64,000 nucleotides of DNA from Chrysomallon squamiferum (lineage: Eukaryota; Mollusca; Gastropoda; Neomphalida; Peltospiridae). Location: NCBI GenBank assembly GCA_012295275.1, contig CM022665.1:15563476-15627475 (forward strand), read 5' to 3'. The stretch's first letter is position 1. Every line of letters starts with the position of its first letter. Of this stretch, positions 32,345 through 47,300 are shown piece by piece. The translations under genes were made by a program, and so were the position numbers. Under the pieces are notes generated by a model. That model saw nothing but the letters and a program-made list of their open reading frames with translations, was not told the origin of the DNA and ran no database searches.

Positions 32345-35300
32345 TTACATGGACGATGTCTTCGGGGTGTAATCCGTGGCATTCGGGTTGAGGTCAGAAT
32401 TCATTGTGACATCATCCTTGCAGAATTTTGATGAAAACAATGGCGAGGATGTTCTGTCCGAGTTGAGGGACTGGTATGAGTTTGTACTGGGAATCAGCGC
32501 CATCACTTCAGCTATCTTCGACTTCAACTCCTTTATTTCATTGTCTCTTTCTTGAATGGAGTCTGAAATAGAAATTTAACAATTTAGTGTCAGAGGATAT
32601 TTTGTATAAATAATAACATGAAACTGCTGACAAAATAAAAAAGTAAAGTATTTTAAAGGGATGAAATCAAAGAAATACAAAAAACAAGTTATAAAAAAAT
32701 AAAAAAAATAGAATGAAAAGAAAAATAAAGCATAGCATTTTGCATAGCATTTTATACAAGGATAATATGTAAAAAATTAAGAATATAGTATCGGAAATAC
32801 AGCATCTTCCACACACAATTTTGAATGTTCATATGCTCCATTACATTTAAAATTTTATACTTTATAATTTTTATTTTTATTTTATGTCTAACTGTATCGA
32901 CATAATTCAGTATATTTTAATGACAATGACTTGATAAAACATCTATTGAAATGGCATGTAAAGATTTATAGCCACCTAAAGTAATTCAAATTATCTGCTT
33001 GGATAGTATGATTAACTTAGTCACCAGAGCCTTCATTATATATTACAAACTGGTTACATTATGATCACACTTTTAGTTTCAGAAATGAACTATGTTCAAA
33101 ACAAAAGTTTACTCTGGAGTATTTTGATCTGACGTCTCTCTTCTCCTAGTGCAGAAAAAAGGTCTTGCTTGAAGTGAGTCTCAGCAGTAAGACTATTTTC
33201 CAGCTCTGTGTTTTTGTCTTGCATGGCTCCCAGGGCAGCCATTAGGACCTCCGATTCTTTCTGGGCATCTTTATATTGTCTCAGAGCCTAAAAATTATAA
33301 TCAGATTAAATAAAGACAAAAACACAAAAATATGAAGGATAAAAAATATCTAAGCACAAAGTACCGTGACTAAAGGGTAACCAACAAACCTAATAAAAAT
33401 AAGTTAATAATTAATGATGTTAAAAAATAAAGGTTACTGAATTTTACAATAAAGTAACTATCACAAATACAAATGTACTTATTAGTGAAATTATTTTTTT
33501 GAAAACTGGAGGATTTAAAATAGTGTTTGAAATACTTATTAAAAATCAAACTATTGTCTTTAGAGGTGATGAGATTTATGCTTTTCCCATTAATCTAGCT
33601 AATTGTCTTTCTATTACCATACATTTGTTTATCCAGAAACACTAATTTTTGCCCTTCATGGTTTGAATACTTGCCTGCACTTCTCTCTCCAACATTCTAA
33701 ACTGATCTTCTCGCATCTTCAAATCACGTCTCAGTTGCTTTATATCATTTTCACTATCCTTTCTTCTCATCTTACAGCTTTCTGAGCATTCCAGTCTAAA
33801 CATTAAAGTATTTTTTCTTTTAAATACTGAACCACCTCCAAACTTAAAATTCCACTCTTTTTGTTTTGTTTGTTTGGGGGTTTTTTTTGGGGGTGGGGGT
33901 TTAAAACCGTATTATCTATAATAAAGTTCCTCCATTTACAAGAAATAAACAAAAAAAGAAAACAAAAGAAAAATTGAAACTGTTTCACCTAACAATAAAG
34001 TAACAGAAGATCGTATTAGTATAAAGGTTTTTCTGAATCAAGAATATCCTGATATTGGTCTAACATTATTTTTATTATTATTTTTCTAATGTCATTGCTT
34101 TTTTTTTTTTTAAACCATGTCAATGTACAAAAACAAATATTATTAATTTGTATCCCTGCTGTGGAAAATTATTACCTGGAAGCAGTTGCCATAGCAACAG
34201 CCCGAGCTGCAGCAGCTTCCTCTGCTTTTTTAGCCTTTCTCTCAGCTGCCAGTTGTGTCTCAATGGAAGTTTTTAATTTTCGTTCCTCAACAATTTTCTT
34301 TTCAAGCATGGATATATTTTGCTTATCCTGCTGCCTACTAGTAACCAGATTGTGCAACCTGGAGAAAAAAAAATACAAAAAATACACAGACCTCTTTACT
34401 GGTGTACAGCAACCATTTTGTCTTTATTTTAAACTGTACTGGAACCCATTAATACTTTTAATTGTATAAATATACAGCATCTGATGATATCAACAGAAAG
34501 AGTCGAACATAAATGTAAATTCAGCAACTGCAACAATATCAATCATGGCATATTATGAGGTCATTATCAAACATGAGGATGTTCCCTAAAATACGCTTAT
34601 ATCAAAATATATTTTAAAAAAAAGAAAAAAAAAGGAAAAAAAAAAGGATACAACAATAATAAATATTCTATACTTTTGTGTTTTTAGAACAGAAGAAAAA
34701 ATACTGTAGATGTTTTTATTGTGCAGGTTTTTTTTTGGGGGGGGGTAAAATTCAGCGACACTCACTTGTTTTGAAGGTTTTCATTATCTTGCTGCAGCTG
34801 ATACAGCTCCGACCTCATAGACTTGTCAGCTATGTTCAGACTATTAATTTGAGATCGTAATTCCTGTTCACAGTTCCGACTAGCTTGCAGGTCTGCTTTC
34901 AACTTTTTAATATCTGTTTCTAACCTGTAAAATAAATAGCTATTTTACAGTTTTATTCATTTTAAATATAAAGTTTTTCAACAGTTAATTTGAAAATGTA
35001 AAACAAAAGTTCCTTAAAGATTGCCTATCACTGTACTCATACATATTCTGCTGTCTTAATATTTGTTATTATCAAAATAAATTATAAATAATTTTTTTTT
35101 TTTTTAAATTATAAAAAATAATAATAATAAATTATCTCCTCCAAAACACATTTTATTGTTCAAAAATTGTATTTCAAGAAGCCCCATGAAATCTTCCAAA
35201 TTTTTAATTTTTTTTTTATAATAATCACATCTTTAAAAATTCAGAAACTAAACATCTTTTAAAAGTTCTTAAAATAAACCCACCATTACAAATCTACAAC

Positions 35301-38300
35301 ATAAAGCATATTGTTAAAATGTTCTGAAAAAACAAAACAACCTCCCAAAAAAATACAACCATCTTTCAAAAGCACACTGAAATCAAACCCACGTTTAAAT
35401 AATTCTAAACATACCTTGAGATTGTTTCGTCTTTATTGTTGCTGAACGTGGATGGAGGAGCCTCTTTCATATAGTTCTTGGCTTTTTTGGTACTATTTTC
35501 TTTACTGCTGTTTATTCTGTTGCCTGATGAAGACTTAGTTGATGAGACTGAATTTGTTTTGAAATTTTTTGTCTGCTGCTCACTAGTAAAACTATCTGCA
35601 CTTTCATCAAACTGATTAACATTAGTCTTCTTAGGCAAAGACTTTTCTATAAACTCAATTTCATCATCTTCATTAATATCTGTTGTGTTTTTTGATGACT
35701 TCTTGCTGTCTCTGTCATCATCAACTTTTACCAGTTTCTTTCCTGCCACACCATTCGAGATTCCATCCTCTTCTGGCTTAGGTGGTAAGGCTAGAACAAA
35801 GATGAATTTTTAAAAAATAAGTTAAAAAAAATAATAAATAAAAAAATAATAATATTAAAAAAAAATAATAAATAAAAAACTCATCCATATAATTACATTA
35901 TAAAAATGTATTATAATTGGATATACAAAATTTACACATCACCCATCAACTGTAATGTCCCACAGCAAGTTTTATCTAAGCTAACATGACTATGACAGTT
36001 CCCTCACTACTGGTATTAATGCTCTTGCTGTTATAACAGATGATTTCTTCTCAGATCATTATAACAGTACATAAAAACATATCTGACATTTAGTAATAGT
36101 TAATACAAATCTTTCTTTTAAAAAGAAAGCTACATTTTTCCTATTATTCCCACAGTTAAAATTTGTTTCAAACTGTCCATGGTACAGTTTCTGTGACATT
36201 TAATAACCTTTTTGTGTTTCTTTTTTACTTTTTTATTTTTTCTTCCTTTGGATGGAGTTAAAGTGTTTTTTATTTTCTTCCATTTTTTTTCCTTTCAAGG
36301 AGAATGCCCATTTGTTTGCATCAATTAAACAGGACTTAACATCTTTTTTTTTCCGAGACATTTATTTCTTTACCTTTCTGTTTGTCAGCATATTGCACCT
36401 CATTTGGTAATGCCTGATGTAACAACTGCATGTAGAAATCATTTTCTTTCTGAACTACTTTCTGTCTTCGCTGTAAACAAAACTGAATTTTACTCAACTG
36501 AACCTTTAGAGAACAAAGATTTACAACAAAAAAGAACACAAAAAGTTTTAGTTTTAAAAAATATTTTAGTTGGAAGTAAAAACTATAGATCTTCAGCACA
36601 AGTGATGCAACAATAAAGCAAAATAGGTATGCAATTTAAACCATATCAAATACATTTTTTTTTTAAATTAAGTATTTTAAATATTTTACATTTAAATGCT
36701 ATAAATTTATAACTGAATAAGCCTTGTGTAAAATAACACTATTAAAAATTATAAAAAAAAATTATGTTCACTGGTACATAAATGTTAAAGTTTCAAATAA
36801 AATAACAAGCACCTGATAATGAAAAGTAATAAATACTTACCAGTCTCATTCTGTAGGATATGTAGCTTTTAAAACCAAAACCCAAAGTTACTACAGGATA
36901 ACCAATACTGCAAAACATGAAAATACATCCTTTATAAAATGTTATAATTAATTTTTACAAAACATCAACCAAAGAATTTATCATTTCTTTCATCCATGAC
37001 CAACTAATCATACAACTTAATTGTAATATAGTAGTTGCCCTTTAGACATTTAGTTGTCTTAATAAATGACTGCAAAATCTTGACAGAAAATAATGTTCTG
37101 TAGTGATATCCAGTTTTCTAGTCCATATCAGTAAATTCACTTTTAAAAAGTTTTCTGACCACCAAAACTCTGGCCAAAATACTCTGTTCAGTTTAGAATC
37201 ACTCTACAGCAAACCACTTTATAGGGAACAGCAATGTGGTCCTGTTGTGATAACTATAAAGAAAGTTAAACTGTTAAAACATTGACAGTTTAAAAAAAAA
37301 ATATATATATATATTTAAAACTTAAGCTACATTTCAGTTAAGATATTTAACTGGAATTTTCAACCAGATTATTATTTTCATTTTTTGTTTCTTTATCTAT
37401 TTAAAAATAATCTAAAATTACAAAATAGTTAATACTTATTACAATTATGAATATTATCAGAATAATACTACACTTTAACTGGAACTCACCAGTGAGCAGC
37501 AAAAGGCCTACAAAGGTCTAAATTGAAAGGAAGGCTTTTCAGTTCCCTCAGTCTCACAGAGGCTTCTATATAAACAAATAGTAACCACAGAGAAACAGTG
37601 GGCAGACATATACCTCTTTCTGAAAAAAACATTAAAAAATAATAATATGTATGTACATGTATGTGTGCTATATAAAAAAAGAAATTCGTATCTGTAAAAA
37701 AATTATTTTGAAGTAAATAACAAAATAATAGATATTAAATCATTTATACTTTTAAACTCAAATAATCACTTAAAAAATTATGTTAACATAAAAAAAAAAA
37801 TTAAAATTAAATAATCCACTACAGATGTTTCTATACTATTAAAACACACGAACATGCATGCACACACAACATACACAAAAAAAAATCCTAACACATTTTT
37901 TAACTGAAAACAGTTTTGGCAGTAATTAAAACTGAAACTTCAAATTGGACAAATGATTTTACACAATAGAAAGCGTGACAATATTTTTTTGAAGTAGTTT
38001 TTAATTAACGTACCAGTATGCCAAACGTATTGAACCCAAACGTAAGTACTGGCTGCAAAAAACAACCACTGGACAGGTATAAAGAGATAGCAGATGACAT
38101 CAGATGTGACAGCAATGCAGACGAAAAATACAGAAAATGCCTGCAAAAGAACAAATATAATAAAAATAATTTTTTGTTTTTTCTTATTTTATCCCCTTAT
38201 TTTAAAACATTACATAGAAATTTATTACTTTTACTAAGTGAATAAAATGGTAATTTACTTTTATGGGGTTTTTTGGCTAAAATAATAAAAATGTTTGAAA

Positions 38301-41300
38301 AAATGGGGAAGGCTAGAAATCACTAAGATGCTGTAGTATAACTAAAATTCTGCCTAACTGGAGGACCTTTAATGTAATTACTGTAATAAAATTAAACAAA
38401 TTAAAAATATAACATTTACATTCACGTTGATTTTCTTTCTTTTTTTTTGAATACAAAAGAAAAATAAATATAAACCAAATTTAAAATTTACATAAATAAT
38501 TAACCAAAAAAACATATTTCAGATATTTGATTCCATGTAACAAGAAAATAGTGTCATGTATATATAATCAGTACAGGTAAATAGCTGCAGCTACAGAGCA
38601 TCTTCCTGAGTTAAAATGAAAAATTGTTTTAAATGCACCTTTAGCCACATTTTTAAATAAACTAATTTGGACATATCCACAGAACCATTTTCAGTCCTAA
38701 TCAGTACTCAGTAATACCTTATAGACATATATAAACAACCATGGGTGTGGGAAAGTGCATATGAAAGATTCCTTGCAATTAAATAATCAAGATGTTAATG
38801 CAGAATTACAGTATGACATACCAGTCCTTGATACTTGAATGAATCATAAACGCTTCTCATCAACAGCCAAAATGGCCAGAGGTACTCAAAACGAAACTCC
38901 AATATGAAGTCTGCCATTAGCACCAAGGCCCATACCAGAAGAAACTTCAAGTACAAAAAAGTGCTGAAAAAGAAAATATTTGAATGTAATATATATTTTT
39001 TGTTCTTTCTTTACAAAATCAACAAAATATATATGTACAAAAAATACAGAACTTGTGTTATTTTTGCAGCAATGTATTTAAAAAATATATTCAAAGAAAA
39101 AAGAACACCAAAATATATTTTTGCTACTTATGAAGAAAACAATGAAACAGTTAGTATTATAATTCAATAAAGAAACATAATTTTATACACATACCAGTAT
39201 AACAACAACAACAACAACAACAATCATATTTTATTTTAAAATAGTTTGAAGGTGAAATTGATAGTAATAAAAATGTTATTTGACCATTTCAATCTTCTTT
39301 ACCAGTACCTAAACAGGTTTGATATATTTTTATGTGCCTTGTATTTCCTTTTACTTTATTTATTTTTATTTAAAAATTTATTTTATTTTTTATTTGTAAT
39401 GATTTTTATTTTATTGCTGAATAATTCACTTTAATTTCTTTTGCCATAAGGGTATATTAATAAAAATAATTATTATCTTTTATATAATCTTGTCCCTTTA
39501 GGCCATCACCTGAAATTTTTTAGCGTAACATTCTATAATGTAGCTACTGATAATTTTGCATTTTTATTTTAAAGCTGAAAGAAAACAACATAAAATTTTT
39601 AATAAAACCACAAATGGTTAAAACATAAAATTCACATTCATCAGTTTCTTAGAACATTAAGTAAATGTTTTCATGAAGTTGAATGGAAACAGCTAAATAG
39701 TTGATAACCCATATGTATATTTATCACTCATTCCCAGTGCTTTAAAAGTAGGACAATGAAAAATAGTAACAGCAAATAGCAGTGATATACTGACAGGACT
39801 TGCTGGATAAAAAAAATATAATAAAAATAGGCCAGACTGTCTAGCTGGAAATGAAAATCTGACTTGTACGCATATTTCTTTTTTAACTAACAGCTTGGTA
39901 CATTAGGTGCTTGTAACATTTTGAATTCACCTTAATTTAATATCAGAATATCAGTTCGATCATATATTTATTATATATCGATTACTTACTGCAACTAACT
40001 GATCAGAATAGTCACTTTCAAATATTACAAAGCTCAGTATCTGAAACTAATTCATACTTTCCCAAAAGAAATTTAATTCGTAATAATGAAGTGAAGAAGA
40101 AAAAAAATTATTTGTTATTTCCTGGCTTGGTTAGTATAGGTTACAACTCCTTGAACTATAATAAAGATCTAAGTAAGAAACATGTTACATGCTGTTATAC
40201 AATGCCTCAGGTAACATATTTGCCTAACTTCACATAAAGGAAAATGAACAGTTAAGAAGAATTCTAACTAGATATAAATAAACATGTACACCAACCATTG
40301 AGTAACAGCATATTTAAAATATAATATTGCAAAACATGAAAATAAATAAATAAATAAATCTGTAACCTTTCTATTATATATTGGGTACAATAATCATTTG
40401 AATACTTCCACATATGACCCATTATAAAAAGGTAAACTCAGAAGTGTGACTCAGGTTTTTGATAAAAAAATAAAAAAAATATCACATAAATATAAAATTT
40501 TACTATCAGGGTCACCAGTTAAGTGTTGTTTATGGATAATGTACCAAAAAGGTAATTCTTTAAAATTATTCTATTCATACTTTTTAAAATCAGCATCATA
40601 TGTTTTGGAGGTTACTGATGTCATCAATCTAATTTTAGATTCAATGTTTGATATACGAGTGTGTGTGTGTGTGTGTGTGTATGTCTACATATATCTAACT
40701 ATCTGTGTATACACAATTTTGGTGGTCATTGTATTTTTTTTTTTTTTTTAATGAATTTTTGACTGTATTTGTGAGTAAATAGTAATGTCGTCATTTAATA
40801 TCCTAAATAATCTTTTTTTCTTTTTGCTTGATACATAATATTCCGAAAACTCAATAAAAACAAAATTAGAAGATAAAGGATTAATTAAACTATTTTAGGA
40901 TCCTAAACATTATGTTAAACAAGTACCAGCAGTGTTGCGCCCAATGCTTAAAATAATTACTTTTATTTAATATAAATTGAATTTTAAAACTTGGCTTATT
41001 TTTTCTTTTAAGTGTTGATTAATTCCGTCACAGAAAATATCAATAATGGTCAAATGATAGGTACAAATCACAGCAAAGAAAGCTAACAAAACTTACAATT
41101 CTGCTTCCAATATCACTTATCACAAATGTGCCTTTAATTGCCTTTAGTCTTGTGATTATACAGATTTCTTACTGTCCCTAATTAGTAGCTGCAACACCTT
41201 TCTGGAGTAGGCTCTAAGGATTACATGAGTTTGTACATTGCAGAAGATTATTGTTAAACATCTAATGCTTCTAGTCCTTTTAAGTAACATGTATACATAC

Positions 41301-44300
41301 CAAAGTATTTTTTTTTTAATGTGCTACCACTAATTATTTAAAATACTCAAGAATGAGAAAATGCTACCATAAATTTATGTCTGTAACTTAAAAAATAACT
41401 GAGTAATGGCAATTTTATGTTACAAACATTTTAAATTTTTAGCCTGTTGTCTCAAGCTTTACTGAAACAAATACTGTGTGATTGAAAGTCATTAAATTGT
41501 TATACCTCCCTTAAACAGCAAGGTAACTAAGAAATAGTTTAGGATATCACGTTCAATACATGATGTTATGATGGAGAAATAGGTCTATAAAGTCATTAAA
41601 TAGGTTTTTATTAATATGGTTTTTGCTTACTAAAGTGACATATGAGCAAGTTATTTTCTGGATGTTAAAATGTCTTACCATTCAAATTGTATAGTACCAT
41701 ATGGACATTTCTTCCTGTTGGTTATTTAAAATATGTGATCCAGATTGCATTTCAGAAATAAATGTTAATTGATAGAAGCAGTTCAATCAACATGAAGAAA
41801 TGACCAAGATGGAAAAAAAATTCTTTAAACATGACACTTTTGCCACCAAAACCTTTTTATTCATATAGTATTGTAAACAGATCATTTCTGATAATAATGC
41901 CAAAAGGTTGTTTTGTTTCTGATGCCAGTAGGTAATTTAAAAATAATGCATATACAATGATGGCAAATTATGTCTGCACAATATTTTTTGTTGACATAAG
42001 GTATCTTTTTTTTTTAACCCAAAGAAATATATCTTTAATATATTAAACAAGTAGCATATTAATAATTATAATCATATTTTGTTGTTTTTTCCAGCTTAAC
42101 TTCGGATGTTTTTTGTGACATTTAGTTCAACCACACACACACACCCAAATCAACAATGGTTTTTTTGTTTGTTTAAAGGTATCTTTATTTTAGGACCAGT
42201 TAAGCAAGCAGTACACTCCAAAAACCAGTCAATTTATGATTTAAGAGTAAACACACCAACATATCCCTATCCCACCTTCTATTAATTACAAAAGTATTCA
42301 CTTATTATTAAATAATACTTGCATAACTATTTATTATATTGTGCAAGAGGAGAATGGAATGCTACAAATGAAATAAACTACTTATAAAGAGTAACAGCTT
42401 GTATATTTTCCAACTCAGGGTAATATCTATCTTTGTTGTAAATATACATCAGATTTTCTGAAATTCGATACAAAACAAAGATAGCAAATTAACAGGAGTC
42501 TGTATCAAGATGATCTTGCACATATAAATCAATATTGTATATAATATATGTACATACCAAGCGACCCACACTTATACCAAGTTAAATGTATAAAACAACT
42601 TCATGGTCACAACACATTTTTCAGGTTTTTGTTTTCTTCAAGTTAAACCTTCATTTTTACCCCTTCCTTTGTTTATTTTTTAAAAAACAAAAAAAAGGAA
42701 AGAAATGCAAATGTATCAATAACTACACCATCACAAAAACAAAAAACTTCAGGAAGTGTGAATAGTAACAAATATTCAAAAAAGAATATATGTTTAACTT
42801 AAAAGTAGTAATATAAAATGGAGTTGTGGTCTTAATCTCAAGGTGCATCAAGATATTCTGAAGAAGCAAAAGGTAGAAAGTATCAAGCCACAAAAATGTT
42901 ATTTATTAATTTAAAAAAATTAAATTCAGTCATCTAAGCGCAATACTGTTAGGCCACATTTTGAATGGTACCTCTTTTACAATATTCATGGTCTATTTTA
43001 TTTTTGCTTTCAGCTACAATGAGCAATAAATGCCACTTGTTATGTATCATATGAAACTTATATTTTTTAAATAGTCTTCTCGAGATAAACACCAACATCC
43101 CTATGATTGCATTACACAGTTGGAGCATCTTTCTGCTGAAGATTGTGTCTTGGTAGTTTGTGAAAACAAAGCAGTGACCAGAAACACATTTGCATCATGA
43201 CTTCCATGACAGCAGTGTAAAATCAATATGGACAGCAGAACTGTTGTAAAGACAGTATGTTTCTCTGATGAGGGTTTAACAACAAATCAGAACTAATGAC
43301 TTGGCCTGCAAAAGCCTGTGCAAACCTCCAGTCTACAAGAACTAGTTATCACACTGGAATATACTCTGCCCCAAGCAAATTAAGTATCTTCAGCTTAACA
43401 AAAATGTGTGCAGCAAAAAAGAGATATACAGAACAGAAAATATTCTTTGTTCAGAAATGAAAAATAAATAACACTAATGAAGAGAGAAATATTAGTAATC
43501 TTTTAGCCAGAAAAGGAGGGAAAAAATCTTGTTCAGAAATAAAAGTGATATAAAAAGAGATTTTTTTAAAGTCTTTCTATTACCATTTAAATTTTCTCTT
43601 AGAAATCAAATTATCTGTATTTCCCAATTTTGACAAATGCTATTAATATTATTATTATTTAGGTGTTAAGTCAAACATTTCATTCATTCTCCAAAATAAA
43701 TAAATAAGTAAATGTGAAAGCAGAATATTAATAAAAAAATTACTTAACAGAACATGTTGTTTATTCCACATTTATTTTTTCTCTAAATTTAACATGACGG
43801 CAGAGGTTTTCTTGGTTTCGTTTTTAAATCAGTTGTGTTACTTGATAATGAGTATTAACTATTAATTTATTAAAAAGGAAATAGTCTATAGTTATAATTT
43901 ATAATACTAATTAATCACATTTATAAATAAACAAATTTAAATGAACATATTTAATGCAAGCTTTTCCAATACAGTTACATATGTTTGCATTATTTTGCAC
44001 CAAGTAAACCATAGAGTCAATAGGCTACGTAAGTATGCAATTTACACTATGATAAAGACAGATGTGTCTTAGAAGAAATTTTAAGGAGAGTATGTACCTA
44101 CACAGCAATATCATGATTTTAAATAATTATCAAATAAGAATGGGAGGGGGTTTGTTTTATATAAAGTTTCAAAATAACTGGTTTATAAATCATATGTTCC
44201 AATTGTATCCAGTTTAAATTTTTTTCAACAAGCAAGATAAACAAATGCTTGTGCACAGGGTGAAAGGAATTAAAATTTAAAAAAATTAAACATACATGAC

Positions 44301-47300
44301 TGGATGTTAAACATTTAAGAATCAATTTACAGGATCAACATATTTATCTGTGTTTGATTAAATGGCTAAAAGCATTAAAACAGATGAATGTTTGCTTCAT
44401 TCAACAGCTAAATGAATATATTTAAATTACAAGTAAATGAATACATTTAAATTACAAGTAAAAGGATTTATTAACAATTTATGTCCCTCTTTGTCCAATG
44501 GAGAAAGAGAAGATGTGAGTGTGTGGGGTTTTTTGTGTCTTACCAGTCATTATTACAATTCTGAAATTTGTTGACACCATTATAGTGAAAAGAAATACAA
44601 TAATAATAATAATAAAATATATTGTTAAATAAACAACTTGGACATCAAGGTTGTTTTTTTTAACGTTAAGTAAAACTTCTAAAAAAAACTGAACAATTTC
44701 CAGTCCAGTGATTAATTCATCTTAACACTAAAAGTACAACCTCAGTAAAATGAACACACCTTCAAACTTAATGTTTTATGTGATCCAAACACAGTTCAGT
44801 TTCAAGAAGTGTCACTGTGCTTAATAAAATGGATATCTGCAGGGGACAGTTAATGACTAAAAACAGCATTAATCATAATTTAATTTTTTTTTTTTTTGAA
44901 TCTTGAGGTATTAATTTTTGACTGCCAGTGACTGAAAGTGCTTGTTGTTTAGTTTTTAACATTTCACAAGTATTTTAATAAAAATACATACAGCTGTTAT
45001 CACTCATTAAACAGCTTGTAATTATGACAACATGTTTTTCAACAGTTAACACCTAATCGACAACTGATTTAGTTAGTCATCGACCATTAATACTATGGGG
45101 TTTTTTGTGTAAGGTTTTTCACAACACACAAATATGATGCATGCAACATAACTTATATTTATGACATTAATGACTGCTTCAATACAATTAACACATTTTA
45201 TTTGTATATTGTTATTTACTATAGATAAGTCACATTAGTGTTGTTCTTTTTATTTATTGATCTGTTTTTTTAATCATACCACTGATTTTCTTATTTTAAG
45301 AGCTGTATTTATTGTTGTTCAAAAACAGAATGTACAGAATAACATTTTTTTTTAAATTCACACATTTTTCAAGTAAATACATTTATATTAAACAAAAATT
45401 GTACTACATTTCCTTAATATATCTAATAATATTCAATATGTTTTATCCTAGTAGAAAGCTTAATGTTCATGTTATAACTGTGAATATGACAAAAATATAT
45501 GTATGTGTGTGTGTGTGTGTATGTACCAGCCTCGTACAGACACCATCGAGGCCAAGCAAAAACATCCTCATATTTCAGGTGTCCTCTCATCAGTGGTACA
45601 AAAAATATAGTCAATTTTTGAGAACATATTTACTATCTTTATTGACATCAGTCACACCTGTACCCACAACAAACATAAATCATTGTGGCCTGGCATTGTC
45701 ATAGCAAGCATCACAGCTTTCTCCTAAAATAAAGTTGTAAACATATCGAGTTCATTTGCCAGATGTACCATCTTTTTTACCTCAAAAGTACTGCTAAGAC
45801 AAGTTTATTAAACAAGTATGCATGGAATGATTCTGAATGTCTGAATTAGCATAATTATGTACCAAATGGTTTGAAATTGCATGGTTTGGCGGGCAAGAAT
45901 TTGGCAGGCTCTTATGATTCGACAAAAATAACATTCCCTGCATGCACTGTGCAATGCAGGAAATGGGAAACACCATCTATAAAAATATCATATAAACTTG
46001 CCATACAATAAAATGGGATAAATGAAGCATTTTCAAAATAAATTGCTTTTTTTCTTGTTTTGTTTTTGATAAGATGTAAAAAAAAAAAAAAATGTAAATT
46101 AAAAATTCTATCATTATGTTAAAATCTATGTTCATTGTTTGACTGACAATTATATCAAGTGTGTCAAATTAGTAATTCTTCATAAGCAAATAAACTACTA
46201 TCATGTCAAATATACTGTCAAATAAATGGATTTTTTTAATCCTTTGTTGTTGTTACTATTGTCCTTATGGTTTTTAATTGGGTTCTGAAGAGAGGTTAGG
46301 GATAGGGACTGTGGCAATTGAAGTGGATTGTGATTTATCTCTTAAGAATCATAGCATTTCAAATAATCTGCAGTACAAAATAGTTTGAAATCATGGTATA
46401 TCCAAGAAATCTTAATAAATGATGAGTGCATCTGCTATAACAATAACATGAAACCAGATCAATTTCATTTTATTGACATGTGTTAATCCAAGTGGTTAAT
46501 TCATTTATATGGATTCTGGCACTTGTAAATAATAACCAGCATATACTATATTGTTTTATGTTGACATATTGAATTTCATATGGTGTAATGAGACACAGGG
46601 CTATCTAGATGTTTGTCCCTAGCAGTGTTTATGACATGATGTGTGAACTGAAACCAAACTATTCTTTACAGAATTTTGACATCAAAATTTAGATGACATT
46701 TGTCTAGATAACTATGAATACAAAAAAAATGACAATGCACTGAATTCTTAACAAAAGAAAATATACATAAAATATTTCCATCAAAGTCTTTACTGACAAT
46801 GATTTTAATAATAAACTTTATTATTATTGTTGTTGTTGTTGTTTTTTAATTGGTTCCTATATACAGTTTTGTTTCCATGTCAAATTTAGACCAATGTATA
46901 CAAATTTTCTGCTGTAAGTTTTCCCCACTGTTGTTCAATTAGATGTATTAGTTGTTGTAAATTAGGTAAATATACATGTATGTTGATATTCAACCACAGA
47001 AAACTTTCTGTTAAGCCAATTTTTATTTTTATTTTTTTTATTTTTTATTTTTTAAATCAGAAAAAATAAATAAATAGATGCATTATTATGATTATATGCA
47101 GCCTACAATTTTACCAACAGAAATTTTATCTGGTACAAAGTGCTGAAATGTTTTTTGCAATTTTTTCCTTCTTCTGTTTTAACAAAAATAAACTAATAAT
47201 TCAGGTACAAAACAGCTAATAAATGATTATATGGCTGCAGCGTCCTGTCTCTGTGACTGTTAAATGCAAAGAAAGTCTGAAAGCCGTTTCTGAAATGTTA

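Noticed and set aside
43262-43275. Second CTGATGAG, possible hammerhead core
   Set aside because: No flanking complementary arms and no GAAA at the right distance.
45423-45614. Minus-strand peptide PLMRGHLKYEDVFAWPRW as a possible exon
   Set aside because: No acceptor is seen before it, and the DNA shows stronger base-pairing structure than coding signal; it is treated as a structured element instead.
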